DNA of 64,000 nt from CAZJQD01 sp964548165 [NCBI: uncultured bacterium] (lineage in GTDB: Bacteria; UBA8481), in contig CAZJQD010000008.1 in the NCBI GenBank assembly GCA_964548165.1, positions 1 through 64,000 on the forward strand, written 5' to 3'. Position numbers and translations under genes: made by a program. Within the stretch, counting starts at the first letter, position 1, and each line of letters opens with the position of its first letter. A model generated the notes under the pieces. The model saw only the letters and a list, made by a program, of their open reading frames with translations. It did not search any database and was not told where the DNA came from. This document shows positions 1-8,496 of the stretch, one piece after another.

Positions 1-71
1 GCCCTGTAGGACTTGAACCTACGACCAACGGATTATGAGTCCGCCGCTCTAACCAACTGAGCTAAGAGCCC
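1..71 (-). tRNA. tRNA with CAT anticodon, Ile2-like (or Met), 3' end cut by the window edge
   Basis: Read on the minus strand the gene starts GGGCTCT at position 71, followed by the canonical TAGCTCAG of the D arm, an anticodon arm with loop CTCATAA (anticodon CAT), and a T arm GTAGG-TTCAAGT-CCTAC. The 3' acceptor half pairs with the 5' half as far as the sequence goes (five pairs visible); the last two pairs, the discriminator base and any CCA lie outside the window. A CAT anticodon can mean initiator Met, elongator Met or Ile2 (C34 modified to lysidine by TilS). The variable and T-arm region (TTGGTCG followed by GGTTCAAGTCC) looks like the Ile2 type, but that is inference. A TAGAAT -10-like hexamer lies at 85-90 on the same strand, at a suitable distance. 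Confidence 0.93.
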
Positions 72-150
72 GGGAAGCGGGCGAATTCTACCGCAGGCGG
101 CTTGGCGGGGCGAGGAGAGATCGTGGGCGAGAGCGCGTCCGCGAGCCCGG

Positions 151-180
151 TTGACAAGACGCCCTGTCGTGGCTCATTCT
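151..180 (+). promoter_or_regulatory. sigma70-like promoter of the tRNA-Thr gene
   Basis: A perfect -35 hexamer TTGACA lies at 151-156. At 17-18 bp spacing there is only a weak -10 (TCATTC or CATTCT, 174-180). Transcription would start about 3-5 nt before the tRNA at 190. The -35 match is convincing; the -10 is poor. Confidence 0.45.
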
Positions 181-189
181 ACCCGCCTT

Positions 190-262
190 GCCCACGTAGC
201 TCAGTCGGTAGAGCAGCTCATTCGTAATGAGCAGGTCACCAGTTCAAGTCTGGTCGTGGGCT
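190..262 (+). tRNA. tRNA-Thr (anticodon CGT)
   Basis: A full cloverleaf is visible. The acceptor stem GCCCACG pairs perfectly with CGTGGGC, the D arm is of the TAGCTCAGTCGGTAGAGC type, the anticodon stem GCTCA/TGAGC encloses loop TTCGTAA (anticodon CGT, reading ACG), and the T arm is ACCAG-TTCAAGT-CTGGT. The discriminator is T and CCA is not encoded, so CCA must be added by the tRNA nucleotidyltransferase. Length is 73 nt, as expected without CCA. Confidence 0.97.
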
Positions 263-303
263 CGCTATTTCTCCTGGAAGAACTTCGTGGCGGTGGTCGC
301 CGT

Positions 304-1251
304 TCAGCGACGGGCGCCGCCCGTGCGGACGTGGTAGGTCTCGCCGTCCGTCAGGATCGAGATCCATCCGCTCAAATCGGTTCGCAGTGTCTCCACGCGG
401 TGTTCGCGGAGCCGATCGAGGATGGGCGCACGCGGGTGACCATAGGAGTTGCCTGCTCCGCAACTGATCACGGCGAGCTTCGGCGCGATGGCCTTCAGGA
501 AGGGGAGCGTGGTCGACGAGGTCGAACCGTGGTGGCCCACCTTGAGAACGGTGGCTCCCAGGCGCCCCGCGAACCGATCGAGGATCGCGGCCTCGGCCAC
601 GGCCTCGGCGTCGCCCGTGAGGACGAATGCGATCGCTCCCATCGCCACGTGCAGGACGATCGAGTTGTCGTTGATGTCCTCGTAGTTGGCGCGGTCGGGG
701 TGGAGAACGGTCACCTTCAGTCCCGGTCCCCAGTCCAGGATATCCCCGGCGCGCGGCTGGAAGTAGTCGATGCGCGAGTCGGCCTCGATGGCCTCGAGCA
801 GCCGCCGGTAGACGGACGTCGTGTGCAGGTATCCGCAATCGTAGACGCGATTCACCCGGACGCGTTCGACCAGGGCCTGGGCGCCGCCGATGTGGTCGAG
901 GTGCGGGTGCGAGAGAACGAGCGCGTCCACGACGGTGGTCTCGACGGCGCGCAGGTAATCGAGAGAGGGATGCGCGTTCTTACCCGCGTCGACGAGGATG
1001 ATGCGCCCATCCGGGCCTCTCAAGGCGAGCCCGTCTCCCTGTCCCACGTCGAGGATGGTGAGCTCGAGCGTTCCCGGCGACCAGGCGGACGTGAAGGGCT
1101 GGGGCCTCCCCGCCGGGAGCGAGGACGGCGCTATCGTCGCGGGCGTCGTTGATGCGGGGGTGGCCGGCGCGGGATCCTGGCCGAAGGTGAGCAGGCCCAG
1201 GAAACAGACGGCCAGGAGGGGAGGTAATGTCTGGGTGAGTCGGGCGCGCAT
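304..1251 (-). CDS. Secreted ComEC-like metallo-beta-lactamase-fold hydrolase
   Basis: A 315-residue protein corresponding to the C-terminal MBL domain of ComEC/Rec2, here as a stand-alone exported protein. Residues 1-24 form a signal peptide (basic start, hydrophobic core), followed by an Ala/Pro/Thr-rich linker to about residue 57. The MBL domain carries DVGQGDG (68-74), metal motif SHPHLDH (114-120), a GDAEA segment and a late HHGS motif, all typical of the ComEC branch. The start at 1251 is preferred because it begins the signal peptide directly; an in-frame ATG at 1305 would add 18 residues that spoil it. In ComEC this domain is thought to degrade one DNA strand during uptake; free forms may be nucleases or other phosphodiesterases. 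The membrane channel part of ComEC is not in the window. Substrate unknown. Confidence 0.85.
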   Translation of the reverse strand: MRARLTQTLPPLLAVCFLGLLTFGQDPAPATPASTTPATIAPSSLPAGRPQPFTSAWSPGTLELTILDVGQGDGLALRGPDGRIILVDAGKNAHPSLDYLRAVETTVVDALVLSHPHLDHIGGAQALVERVRVNRVYDCGYLHTTSVYRRLLEAIEADSRIDYFQPRAGDILDWGPGLKVTVLHPDRANYEDINDNSIVLHVAMGAIAFVLTGDAEAVAEAAILDRFAGRLGATVLKVGHHGSTSSTTLPFLKAIAPKLAVISCGAGNSYGHPRAPILDRLREHRVETLRTDLSGWISILTDGETYHVRTGGARR

Positions 1252-1362
1252 GGCAGTCGTGATCCCTGTATCGTACTGCGCATCGCACCGCGATGTAAGT
1301 GCCAAGGCGTCGCGGTGGCGGGCTCGTCACGGAGGCGCGGTGCGCTTAGACTGGCACGCGTG

Positions 1363-2775
1363 ATGGCCGCGATGAAAAAAGTTCCCTGGGAGGCGCTGGC
1401 CGCGGGACTCCTGGCGGCGACGGCGTTTGCACCCTGGAACATCCTCCCCTCCGCCGTGATCGGCGCCGCCCTGCTCCATCGCCAGCTGCGCCGTAGACCC
1501 GAGTTCGGAACGGGATTTCTCTTCGGCATCGGCCTCCTGGCGCCGGTCATGCCGTGGTTGGCCGCGTTTCATCTCCTCGCTCCTTTCGCCGTCATTCTCA
1601 TCTCCGCGCTTCCCTATGGCCTGGCCGCCCGGGTGGGCGCGACGCCTGGTCGATTCGCCGCGTCGTTCACGGCCGCGGAATTTGCCCGTTCCATCGGAAC
1701 CTTTGCGTTGCCGTGGGGCGTGGTGGGTTCCCTCGCGGCGACGACCCCGTGGCGGGGATTAGCTGCGTGGGGCGGCGTCTGGTTGCTCTCGTTTCTTGCC
1801 TGGCTGGTCGGAGCTCTCCTCGTGAGGCGCCCGTCGAAGGCGCTCCTCGTCGCTGTTCTCGGCCTCGTGGCGGCGACCGCGGCCCTTCCGGGGATCGATG
1901 GGCCGCGGATACGCGTGGCCGTCGTCCAGGGGGGATTTGCCATGGACGACGACTACGAGTTCAAGCCGATAGAGGTGCTTGAGATCCTGGAGTCGACCAC
2001 GGCGCGCGCCGCGGATCGCGGTGCCGCGCTCGTCGCGTGGAGCGAGACGGTCCTGCTGGAGTATCCCAACCTGCCGGGATCGGCCGCGCAACGGCTCCAG
2101 TCCCTCTCGGATCGGTTAGCCGTCTCCCTGCTCGTGGGCGCCCCCACCTACGTGAGCGCGAACGACAAGCGCAACAGCGCCTACCTGGTCCGCCCGCGAC
2201 GGAATGGATCGGCTGATTCGACGCTGGTGGCGCCGCGGTTCTCTCGCTACGACAAGGTGCATCTTGTCCCCTTCGGAGAGTTTCTACCCGGATGGGGTCC
2301 GGATGACGGGCACGTGATCCTGCCCGAGGGAACCGGAGACTTCAGCCCGGCCGCGCACGTGCATCCGATCCAGGGGATCGGACCGCTCATCTGCTACGAG
2401 GGGGCGTTACCGAACCTGGCGCGCGACCAGGCCCAGGCTGGGGCTCGGCTCCTGGCCAACCTCGCGAATGATGCCTGGACGCACAGCTCCGTGGAGGCTG
2501 AACAGCACTATCGTCTCTCGCTCCTCAGGGCCGTCGAGAATGGGCGCCCGCTGGTACGCGCTGGGAACGTCGGGCGGAGCGCGCTTGTCCGGGCGGACGG
2601 GACTGTTGTCGAGACCCTGGCGCCCGGGGAGCGAGGGGTCCTGGTGGGAGACCTCGCCCTGGCCGCGGATCGCACGGTCTACACGCGTTTCGGGGATTGG
2701 GTCGGCTGGCTCTGCCTCCTGGGGACGCCGTTCTCCTTGACAGTCGGCGGCAAGCGCTGGGATCATTCACCTTGA
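1363..2775 (+). CDS. lnt: Apolipoprotein N-acyltransferase
   Basis: Transfers the third acyl chain to the N-terminal cysteine of lipoproteins at the periplasmic face of the inner membrane. The 470-residue protein has five or six N-terminal membrane segments (about residues 10-175) followed by a nitrilase-type carbon-nitrogen hydrolase domain. The catalytic triad is visible: Glu228 (AWSET), Lys298 (YDKVHLVPFGEF) and Cys344 (PLICYEG). The ATG at 1363 is chosen because it is followed directly by the basic start and first helix; an upstream in-frame start at 1315 would add 16 Arg-rich residues. The next gene follows after 1 bp, suggesting co-transcription. Its presence fits the lipoproteins encoded at 21.5 and 51.7 kb. 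Confidence 0.93.
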   Translation: MAAMKKVPWEALAAGLLAATAFAPWNILPSAVIGAALLHRQLRRRPEFGTGFLFGIGLLAPVMPWLAAFHLLAPFAVILISALPYGLAARVGATPGRFAASFTAAEFARSIGTFALPWGVVGSLAATTPWRGLAAWGGVWLLSFLAWLVGALLVRRPSKALLVAVLGLVAATAALPGIDGPRIRVAVVQGGFAMDDDYEFKPIEVLEILESTTARAADRGAALVAWSETVLLEYPNLPGSAAQRLQSLSDRLAVSLLVGAPTYVSANDKRNSAYLVRPRRNGSADSTLVAPRFSRYDKVHLVPFGEFLPGWGPDDGHVILPEGTGDFSPAAHVHPIQGIGPLICYEGALPNLARDQAQAGARLLANLANDAWTHSSVEAEQHYRLSLLRAVENGRPLVRAGNVGRSALVRADGTVVETLAPGERGVLVGDLALAADRTVYTRFGDWVGWLCLLGTPFSLTVGGKRWDHSP

Positions 2776-2776
2776 T

Positions 2777-3970
2777 ATGCTGAAAGTCCTCACCGTCAGT
2801 ACCAATATCAGTGCCGGTCACCGCCGCGCGGCTGAGGCCGTGGGCCAGGCGATCCAGGCCGCGGCTCCGGGTTCCGTCATCGCCGCCCGCGACGCCATGG
2901 AACTGATCGGTGAGCGGCGACGTCGCCTCCTGACCGACACCTACCTGGGGATCCTGCGCCAGCAACCGGATTTCTGGAACTTTCTCTACCACCAGCGCTG
3001 GTTGAAGGGGCCCATCCTGGGCATGAACCGGCTCTTCCTGGGGAGCGCCCCCGAGCGTTTCGTGGAGATGGTTGATGCCTTCGGGCCCGATGTCATCATC
3101 TGCACCCAGGCGATCCCGGCGCGTATCCTGGCCGACCTGAAGCTGGACGGCCGTATCGCGGCGCCCATCCTCTCGGTGGCCACCGATTACGGCATTCACC
3201 CCTATTGGGCGCATCCGGGCATCGACTGGTTTGCGGTTCCCAGCAACACGGCGCGCGAGGAACTGGCCGCGGACGGAGTCGCGCGTCGCAAGGTCTCGGT
3301 CACGGGAATTCCCGTCCACGCCGTCTTCGAGAACCCGCCAACCCGCGAGGACGCGCGTCGCTCGCTCAACCTGCCTGAGACCGGAAAGCTGGTCCTGGTG
3401 ATGGGGGGTGGCAATGGGCTCGGGATCACGGCGTCGGATGTGGCGGCGCTGGAGCGGACCCCGGGCGTGACGGGGGTCATCCTCATTGCCGGATGCAACG
3501 AGCGCCTCCTCGATGAGGCCGCGGCGACCCCGCGGGTGCCGGGGGTGACGCGCGTCGTACGGGCGACGGTCTCGGGTATCGAACGCTACTATGCCGCCTG
3601 TGATCTCCTCGTCTCCAAGCCCGGCGGGCTCACCATGTCCGAGGCGACCGCGATCGGCCTGCCGATCGTCATGATAGCGCCGTTGCCTGGGCAGGAGGTT
3701 CGCAACGCGGATTTCCTATGTCGCGCGGGCGCCGCGGTCTGGGCTCGTTCCAACGCGGAGATGACGGGGATCGTGTTCCGATTGATGAGCGATGAGGCGC
3801 GGATCGAGGAGTTGGCCCGGGGATCGGCTGCCGTGGGCCGGCCGACGGCCGCCCGAGACATCGCGCGCATGGTCCTGGAGCTGGCGGGACTCCGCGCAGA
3901 GATCTCCGATAGCGCGGAGCCACGGTTGGCCGCTCTCAGCCCGCTTCCTTCCTCCGCCCTCGCGCGCTGA
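2777..3970 (+). CDS. MGDG synthase/UgtP-type glycosyltransferase (GT28-like)
   Basis: A 397-residue GT-B glycosyltransferase related to monogalactosyl-/diglucosyl-diacylglycerol synthases and more distantly to MurG. The N-terminal domain opens with a Rossmann strand and the family motif GHRRAAEA (residues 14-21), corresponding to the GHxxAA signature of MGDG synthases. The C-terminal nucleotide-sugar domain carries GGGNGLG near residue 212 and KPGGLTMSEA near 281-290, which binds the sugar nucleotide. There is no signal peptide; these enzymes work at the cytoplasmic membrane face, usually adding a sugar to diacylglycerol. It starts 1 bp after lnt and is followed by a lipid acyltransferase, a membrane-lipid context. 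Sugar donor and acceptor cannot be read from sequence. Confidence 0.82.
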   Translation: MLKVLTVSTNISAGHRRAAEAVGQAIQAAAPGSVIAARDAMELIGERRRRLLTDTYLGILRQQPDFWNFLYHQRWLKGPILGMNRLFLGSAPERFVEMVDAFGPDVIICTQAIPARILADLKLDGRIAAPILSVATDYGIHPYWAHPGIDWFAVPSNTAREELAADGVARRKVSVTGIPVHAVFENPPTREDARRSLNLPETGKLVLVMGGGNGLGITASDVAALERTPGVTGVILIAGCNERLLDEAAATPRVPGVTRVVRATVSGIERYYAACDLLVSKPGGLTMSEATAIGLPIVMIAPLPGQEVRNADFLCRAGAAVWARSNAEMTGIVFRLMSDEARIEELARGSAAVGRPTAARDIARMVLELAGLRAEISDSAEPRLAALSPLPSSALAR

Positions 3971-4054
3971 ACTCCTTCGTTCGCCCCCGCGCGCGCCCTC
4001 GCGCGCGCCCTCGCGGGGATCGCGCCGCCGCGGCGTGATCGGTAGTTCGCTCCA

Positions 4055-4858
4055 GTGAACCTGTTTCTTCGTTCCTGCGCGCGCCTGGCGCCGCTTCTCG
4101 GGCCGGCGAAGGCCGCTCATCTACTCGGGGGCGCCGCATCGATGGCCGCGGGTCTTGTGCCGGCGCGGCGCGTGATTCGCGCCAACCGCGCCTACTTCGG
4201 CCTACCGGGCGCCCACGGCGAGCGCGACGCGGCCGTCCTCGGTCACTTCGGCGCCTATCTCGGCGAGTTTCTCGGCGCGGCCGGAGATCCGGGGCGACTC
4301 GACGGCATGGTGGCGGCTGAGCAGTTCGCGGCCCTCGACGCGGTCGTGGCCGCGAAGCGAAGCGTCGTCGTGGTCACGCCCCACCTCGGGAACTGGGAGA
4401 TTGGCTCCTGGGCCCTGGAGAGGCACAGCCCCGGGACCGTGATGCTCCTGCGCAAGACCGGCGACCCGGTCCTGGACGCGGCCTTTCGCCGGTCGCGGGG
4501 CCAGCGAGCGGTCATCGACGTGACCGAGGGCGTCCGCCCCCTGGTCGCGGCGCTCAAGGCGGGGAGGGTGGTCGCGGCTGCCATCGACGAGCCCCGGGAT
4601 CACGGGATCGACGTGGCGTTCCTGGGCCGCGTGGTTCGCTTTCCCGCGCCGCTCTTTCGGATCGTCGCGGACGCGAAGGCGCTCGTCCTCCCGGCCCGCT
4701 GTCGCCGGCTAGCGCGTGGGCGGATCGCCGTTGAGGTCAGTGGCCCCGTCACGGATACCGGCCCGCGAGAGACGGCGCAGGCCGTCGCCGATGTGTTTAG
4801 CGCGTGGATTCGCGAGGATCCGGATCAGTGGATGATGCTGGGGGAGTTTCGGAATTGA
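4055..4858 (+). CDS. LpxL/HtrB-family lipid A-type acyltransferase
   Basis: A 267-residue member of the lysophospholipid/lipid A acyltransferase (LABLAT) family, which adds secondary acyl chains to lipid A at the cytoplasmic face of the inner membrane. The catalytic HxxxxE block is HLGNWE at about residues 110-115, and IDEP near 177 matches the family pattern. The protein is slightly shorter than E. coli LpxL (about 306) and lacks a clear long N-terminal membrane helix. The start is GTG at 4055 with no strong Shine-Dalgarno; the preceding 84 bp are a GCGC-rich, self-complementary stretch. No other lpx genes are in the window, so the acceptor could be lipid A or another glycolipid. Confidence 0.85.
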   Translation: MNLFLRSCARLAPLLGPAKAAHLLGGAASMAAGLVPARRVIRANRAYFGLPGAHGERDAAVLGHFGAYLGEFLGAAGDPGRLDGMVAAEQFAALDAVVAAKRSVVVVTPHLGNWEIGSWALERHSPGTVMLLRKTGDPVLDAAFRRSRGQRAVIDVTEGVRPLVAALKAGRVVAAAIDEPRDHGIDVAFLGRVVRFPAPLFRIVADAKALVLPARCRRLARGRIAVEVSGPVTDTGPRETAQAVADVFSAWIREDPDQWMMLGEFRN

Positions 4859-4877
4859 GGCGTGGCCCTAATGCCGT

Positions 4878-4906
4878 TTGCCAAAGGGTGGGGGGTCGCG
4901 CATAAT
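4878..4906 (+). promoter_or_regulatory. sigma70-like promoter of the gsp operon
   Basis: TTGCCA (4878-4883), a 17-bp spacer, then CATAAT (4901-4906); each hexamer is one base from consensus. The predicted transcript would start near 4913, only about 5 nt before the gspC ATG at 4918, so the message would be nearly leaderless; no Shine-Dalgarno is seen. Confidence 0.6.
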
Positions 4907-4917
4907 CCTCGCCGGCG

Positions 4918-5745
4918 ATGCGGCGTTATTTCCCTCATGTTTCCTTGACGGTTCTGGGGATTTCCACAGCCCTCTTGGTGTCATCCGCCATGACTTACAG
5001 GTTATCGGCGATCCCGGCTCCCTCGAGCGCGGTCGGAGCGCTTTCGCTTGCTATGCCTGCGCCGTCCGGCGCATTCAATCCGGAGAAGAATCTCTTCGGT
5101 GCGGCGCTGGAACCCGAGCCGGCGCCGACGGCAACGGTTGCCGCCCCGCCCGCGACGCCTCCCGGCAAGTTGCTCGTCGTCGGCATCATGCAGGGCGGCG
5201 CACGATCATCGGCCATCATCCGTAACCTCGCGGCCGATTCGGTATCTGTCTTTCAGCAGGGAGCCTGGGTCTTTGGGCGCTCGGAATACCTGGCGCGCGT
5301 GGAGCCCAGCGCCGTGATCCTGGCTGGTCCCTACGGCCGGCGCCGGCTCCTCGTCGGCGTGATGCCGGATGATCAGGCGCCGATCGTCGAAGCGGCCCGG
5401 CCGCCCGCGACCGCGGCCGCCACGCCCGGCATCGAGGTCTCGCGCGCCGAGATCAACGCTTCGGTGCGATCGCCCGAGGAACTGATCGGAGCGTCGAAGC
5501 TGGTCCCGGAGGTTCGCGACGGGCGGATCGTCGGGATCCGGATCACGGTCGTCGCCGAGAACTCCATCGTGAAGAAGATGGGCATGGAGCCCAACGACAT
5601 CATCAAGGCCGTCAACGGGCAGGCCCTCGACTCACTCGAGCGGTCCACGCAGGTCTGGGAGCAGGCCAAGAAGGCGCCGGAACTGCACATGCTGGTGGAG
5701 CGGGCGGGACAGGAGCGGACGATGTCCTACTATCTCCGGCCATGA
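4918..5745 (+). CDS. gspC: Type II secretion system protein GspC (PDZ-containing)
   Basis: A 275-residue inner-membrane protein linking the type II secretion inner-membrane platform to the secretin. Residues about 7-26 form a single membrane anchor; a Pro/Ala-rich linker contains NLFG (about 57-60), the short motif that precedes the homology region in GspC proteins. The homology region spans about 80-150 (LLVVGIMQGG ... SAIIRN ... GRSEYLARVEPSAVIL). A PDZ domain covers about 175-270 (GIRITVVAENSIVKKMGMEPNDI, then AVNGQALDS). The homology region normally binds the N0 domain of GspD, whose gene overlaps this stop codon by 4 bp (ATGA). Placement and domain order make the call firm although overall sequence identity to model GspC is probably low. 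Confidence 0.88.
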   Translation: MRRYFPHVSLTVLGISTALLVSSAMTYRLSAIPAPSSAVGALSLAMPAPSGAFNPEKNLFGAALEPEPAPTATVAAPPATPPGKLLVVGIMQGGARSSAIIRNLAADSVSVFQQGAWVFGRSEYLARVEPSAVILAGPYGRRRLLVGVMPDDQAPIVEAARPPATAAATPGIEVSRAEINASVRSPEELIGASKLVPEVRDGRIVGIRITVVAENSIVKKMGMEPNDIIKAVNGQALDSLERSTQVWEQAKKAPELHMLVERAGQERTMSYYLRP

Positions 5746-8474
5746 CCGCCGGCGCGCGGAGAATCCCGGGTCGGGCGGTGATCCTGGCGCTTTTCGTCCC
5801 GCTGGTCCTCTTGACATCGGGCCAGCCGGCGGCTGTTGCCGAGGCCCCGGTGACAGGCGCGCCTGGGAGCGGCGCGGCCGCGAGCCATGACGCGTCGGTC
5901 CAGCTGGCCGAGGCCCAGATGGCGGCCGCGCGCAGCGAGGCCGCGGCCGGCCGCTACGAGGCCGCCCTGGCCGCCTACGACGCGCTCGCCGCCGGCGGCG
6001 GTCCGGGCGCCGATGCCGCGCTCTTCCAGAAGGGGCTCCTGCTCTTCTCCCGCCTTCGTCGTTTTCCCGACGCCATCGCCGTCTTCGAGGACGTGCCGCG
6101 CCGGTTCCCGGACTCGCCGCAGGCCGACGATGCCTACTACTACGCGGGGTTCGTGGCCCAGTTTCATCTCCGCGATGCCGATCGCGCGGTGGCCCTGTAC
6201 CGCGCCGGGTACGCGGCATACCCGGGCGGCGACTATCGCTGGGCGCTGGCCGACAAGATCCGCGAGCTGACAGGCCGGTCGCCGGCGGAACTGGAGCGGG
6301 GGACCTTGCCGCGCGATACATCCCTGGTGCCCCAGGGCGTCGTGTACCAGGGCGGGGACGCGGCGATGCGCCGCCCGTCACCGACGACGGACGTCTCGGA
6401 GAGCGCGCCCCTTCGCCCGCGCGCGGCGCGCGAGATCCTGATGCAGTTCGACAAGGCGCCGATCCGGACCTTCGTGCAGTGGATGGCCACGGTCACGGGT
6501 CGCAACTTCATCGTCGACGACGACATCGCGGGCGAGATCACCGTCTTCTCGGGCCGCGCGATCCCGATCGCCGAGGTCTACCGCGTCTTCCTCTCGATCC
6601 TCGAGGTGAAGGGGTTCGCCGCCGTGGAATCGGGCGACGTCATCAAGATCGTCGCGCGCGGTTCGGCCGCCCAGTTCGAGCTCCCGATCGTCCTCGACGA
6701 GGATGGATTCGTGCCCACGGACCGCGTGGTGACGCGCATCTTCCGGCTGCGCACCGTGGGCGCCGCGGGCGCCCAGACGCTGTTGAGGCCCTTCCTGGCC
6801 CCGACGGACCAGCTCGTCTCCTCGGCCGACGCCAACACGCTCATCGCCACGGGCCCCGGCATCAACATCGCCCGGCTCGCCGAGCTCATCGCGCTCATCG
6901 ACAACCAAAGGTCGCCGCTCGTCGTGCGCAGCTACCGCATTCAGTACGCGCGCGCCGCCGCTATCGCGGACAAGATCGGGCTCCTGGCCGGAGCGTTGAC
7001 TCCGCCGGGTGCGACCGCGCCGCCCTTGAAGATCCTGCCGGACGAGCGGACCAACATGCTCCATGTGCTCGCGGACGACGCGTTGCAGACCGAGGTGCGT
7101 CGGCTCGTCCTGGAGTTCGACGTGGACCGGACCACCGAGCGGCTGATGCGCGTCTTTCCGCTGGGGTACGCGCGCGCCGAGGAGGTCGTGAAGCAGCTGC
7201 GGCAACTGCTCGGCCTGGAAGCCCTGGAGAGCGCGGCCGATTACGGCGGCATCACGCAGACGGTCATCCTCGCGGATGCCCGCCTCAACGCGGTCTCCGT
7301 GGCCACCTATACCCCGCGCGTCCTCGACATGATCGACTCCTACATCCGAACGATCGATCATCCGCCCGCGGACGCGCTCCGACGCATGCATGTCCTGCGC
7401 CTGCAGAACGCCGAGGCCGCGCTCCTGGCCGAGATGCTCAACAAGATCTACGGCTCCTCGACCTCGACGACGGGTGCGCCGACCGCGGGCGCAGCGAACC
7501 CGGCGGGGCTCGCCGACCAGGTGATCATCACCGCCGATCAGCGCACGAACTCCTTGATCGTCACCTGCACGGACGTGGACTGGCAGAAGCTCGAGCGCCT
7601 GATCGCGGATCTCGATGTCCGCAAGAAGCAGGTCCTCATCGACGCCGTCGTCCTCGAGACGAACCTCGACGAGGCCCGCTCCCTGGGCGTGACCCTGGGC
7701 TCGGCCGACCAGCCGCTGGAAGGTCACACGCGCGTCGCGGTCCGGAGCGATCCGATCGGGTTCCTGCCGACCTACCAGGCCCTGGTCGCCCAGGGCGGGC
7801 TCACCGTCGGCGTCGTCCGCGGCCAGCTCGTCGCCGGCATGCTCAATGCCCTCCTCAGCTCCTCCCGCACCAACGTCCTGCAGATGCCGCAGATCCTGGC
7901 CTTGGACAACGAGGTGGCGACGCTGAAGGTCGGCAACCTCACGCCGATCGTGACCTCGCGTTCCGTCGGCGGCGCCAACATCCAGATCGGCGGATCGAGC
8001 TCGGTCTTCCAGAACGTGGAGTATCGCAACATCGGCTTGAACGTGACCCTTCGCCCGCACATCGGGGACCGCGGAGACATCCTCATCGAGTCCCGCATCG
8101 AGATCCAGAATCGCAACCTCCAGGCGGAGGCGGGGCTCGACCTCCCGGTCTTCACGTCTCGCGAGATCGAGCAGAAGTTCCAGATCAACGATGGCGAGTA
8201 CATCGTGCTCGGCGGGTTGCTGAGGACCCAGGACGACGCCACCCAGCGCGAGACGCCGTGGCTCTCGCGGGTTCCGCTCATCGGCACGCTCTTCAAGTCC
8301 TCGCGGAACTCGGAGTCGAAGACGGTACTCCTCATCTTCCTGAGGCCTCGCGTCGTCACCGACGAAGAGACGGCTCGCGTCGTCACGGAGGAGGAGCGCC
8401 TGCAGTACGAGGCCGAGGCTCGCCAGCGGCCGGGCCAGTCGACGACCGAGGCCAGCCGGTGGATCCGGCCCTGA
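5742..8474 (+). CDS. gspD: Type II secretion secretin GspD with N-terminal TPR region
   Basis: A 910-residue outer-membrane secretin. Order: signal peptide (1-33), a TPR/YbgF-like helical region (about 48-165; EAALAAYDAL ... DAIAVFEDVPRRFPDSPQADDAYYYAG), a linker, an N0 domain (about 230-305), four N1-type repeats (starting near 328, 394, 466 and 548), and the C-terminal secretin domain (about 640-885) ending in VPLIGTLFKSS and VLLIFLRPRVV, the conserved last strands. Canonical GspD of about 650-710 residues has no TPR region and three N1-type repeats, so both the N-terminal fusion and the extra repeat are unusual. It overlaps gspC by 4 bp, and gspE follows after 22 bp. The TPR part may replace a pilotin-like or peptidoglycan-contact function (inference). 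Confidence 0.93.
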   Translation: MTAGARRIPGRAVILALFVPLVLLTSGQPAAVAEAPVTGAPGSGAAASHDASVQLAEAQMAAARSEAAAGRYEAALAAYDALAAGGGPGADAALFQKGLLLFSRLRRFPDAIAVFEDVPRRFPDSPQADDAYYYAGFVAQFHLRDADRAVALYRAGYAAYPGGDYRWALADKIRELTGRSPAELERGTLPRDTSLVPQGVVYQGGDAAMRRPSPTTDVSESAPLRPRAAREILMQFDKAPIRTFVQWMATVTGRNFIVDDDIAGEITVFSGRAIPIAEVYRVFLSILEVKGFAAVESGDVIKIVARGSAAQFELPIVLDEDGFVPTDRVVTRIFRLRTVGAAGAQTLLRPFLAPTDQLVSSADANTLIATGPGINIARLAELIALIDNQRSPLVVRSYRIQYARAAAIADKIGLLAGALTPPGATAPPLKILPDERTNMLHVLADDALQTEVRRLVLEFDVDRTTERLMRVFPLGYARAEEVVKQLRQLLGLEALESAADYGGITQTVILADARLNAVSVATYTPRVLDMIDSYIRTIDHPPADALRRMHVLRLQNAEAALLAEMLNKIYGSSTSTTGAPTAGAANPAGLADQVIITADQRTNSLIVTCTDVDWQKLERLIADLDVRKKQVLIDAVVLETNLDEARSLGVTLGSADQPLEGHTRVAVRSDPIGFLPTYQALVAQGGLTVGVVRGQLVAGMLNALLSSSRTNVLQMPQILALDNEVATLKVGNLTPIVTSRSVGGANIQIGGSSSVFQNVEYRNIGLNVTLRPHIGDRGDILIESRIEIQNRNLQAEAGLDLPVFTSREIEQKFQINDGEYIVLGGLLRTQDDATQRETPWLSRVPLIGTLFKSSRNSESKTVLLIFLRPRVVTDEETARVVTEEERLQYEAEARQRPGQSTTEASRWIRP

Positions 8475-8496
8475 GCCCCCGCTTCGCCCCGTTGCC

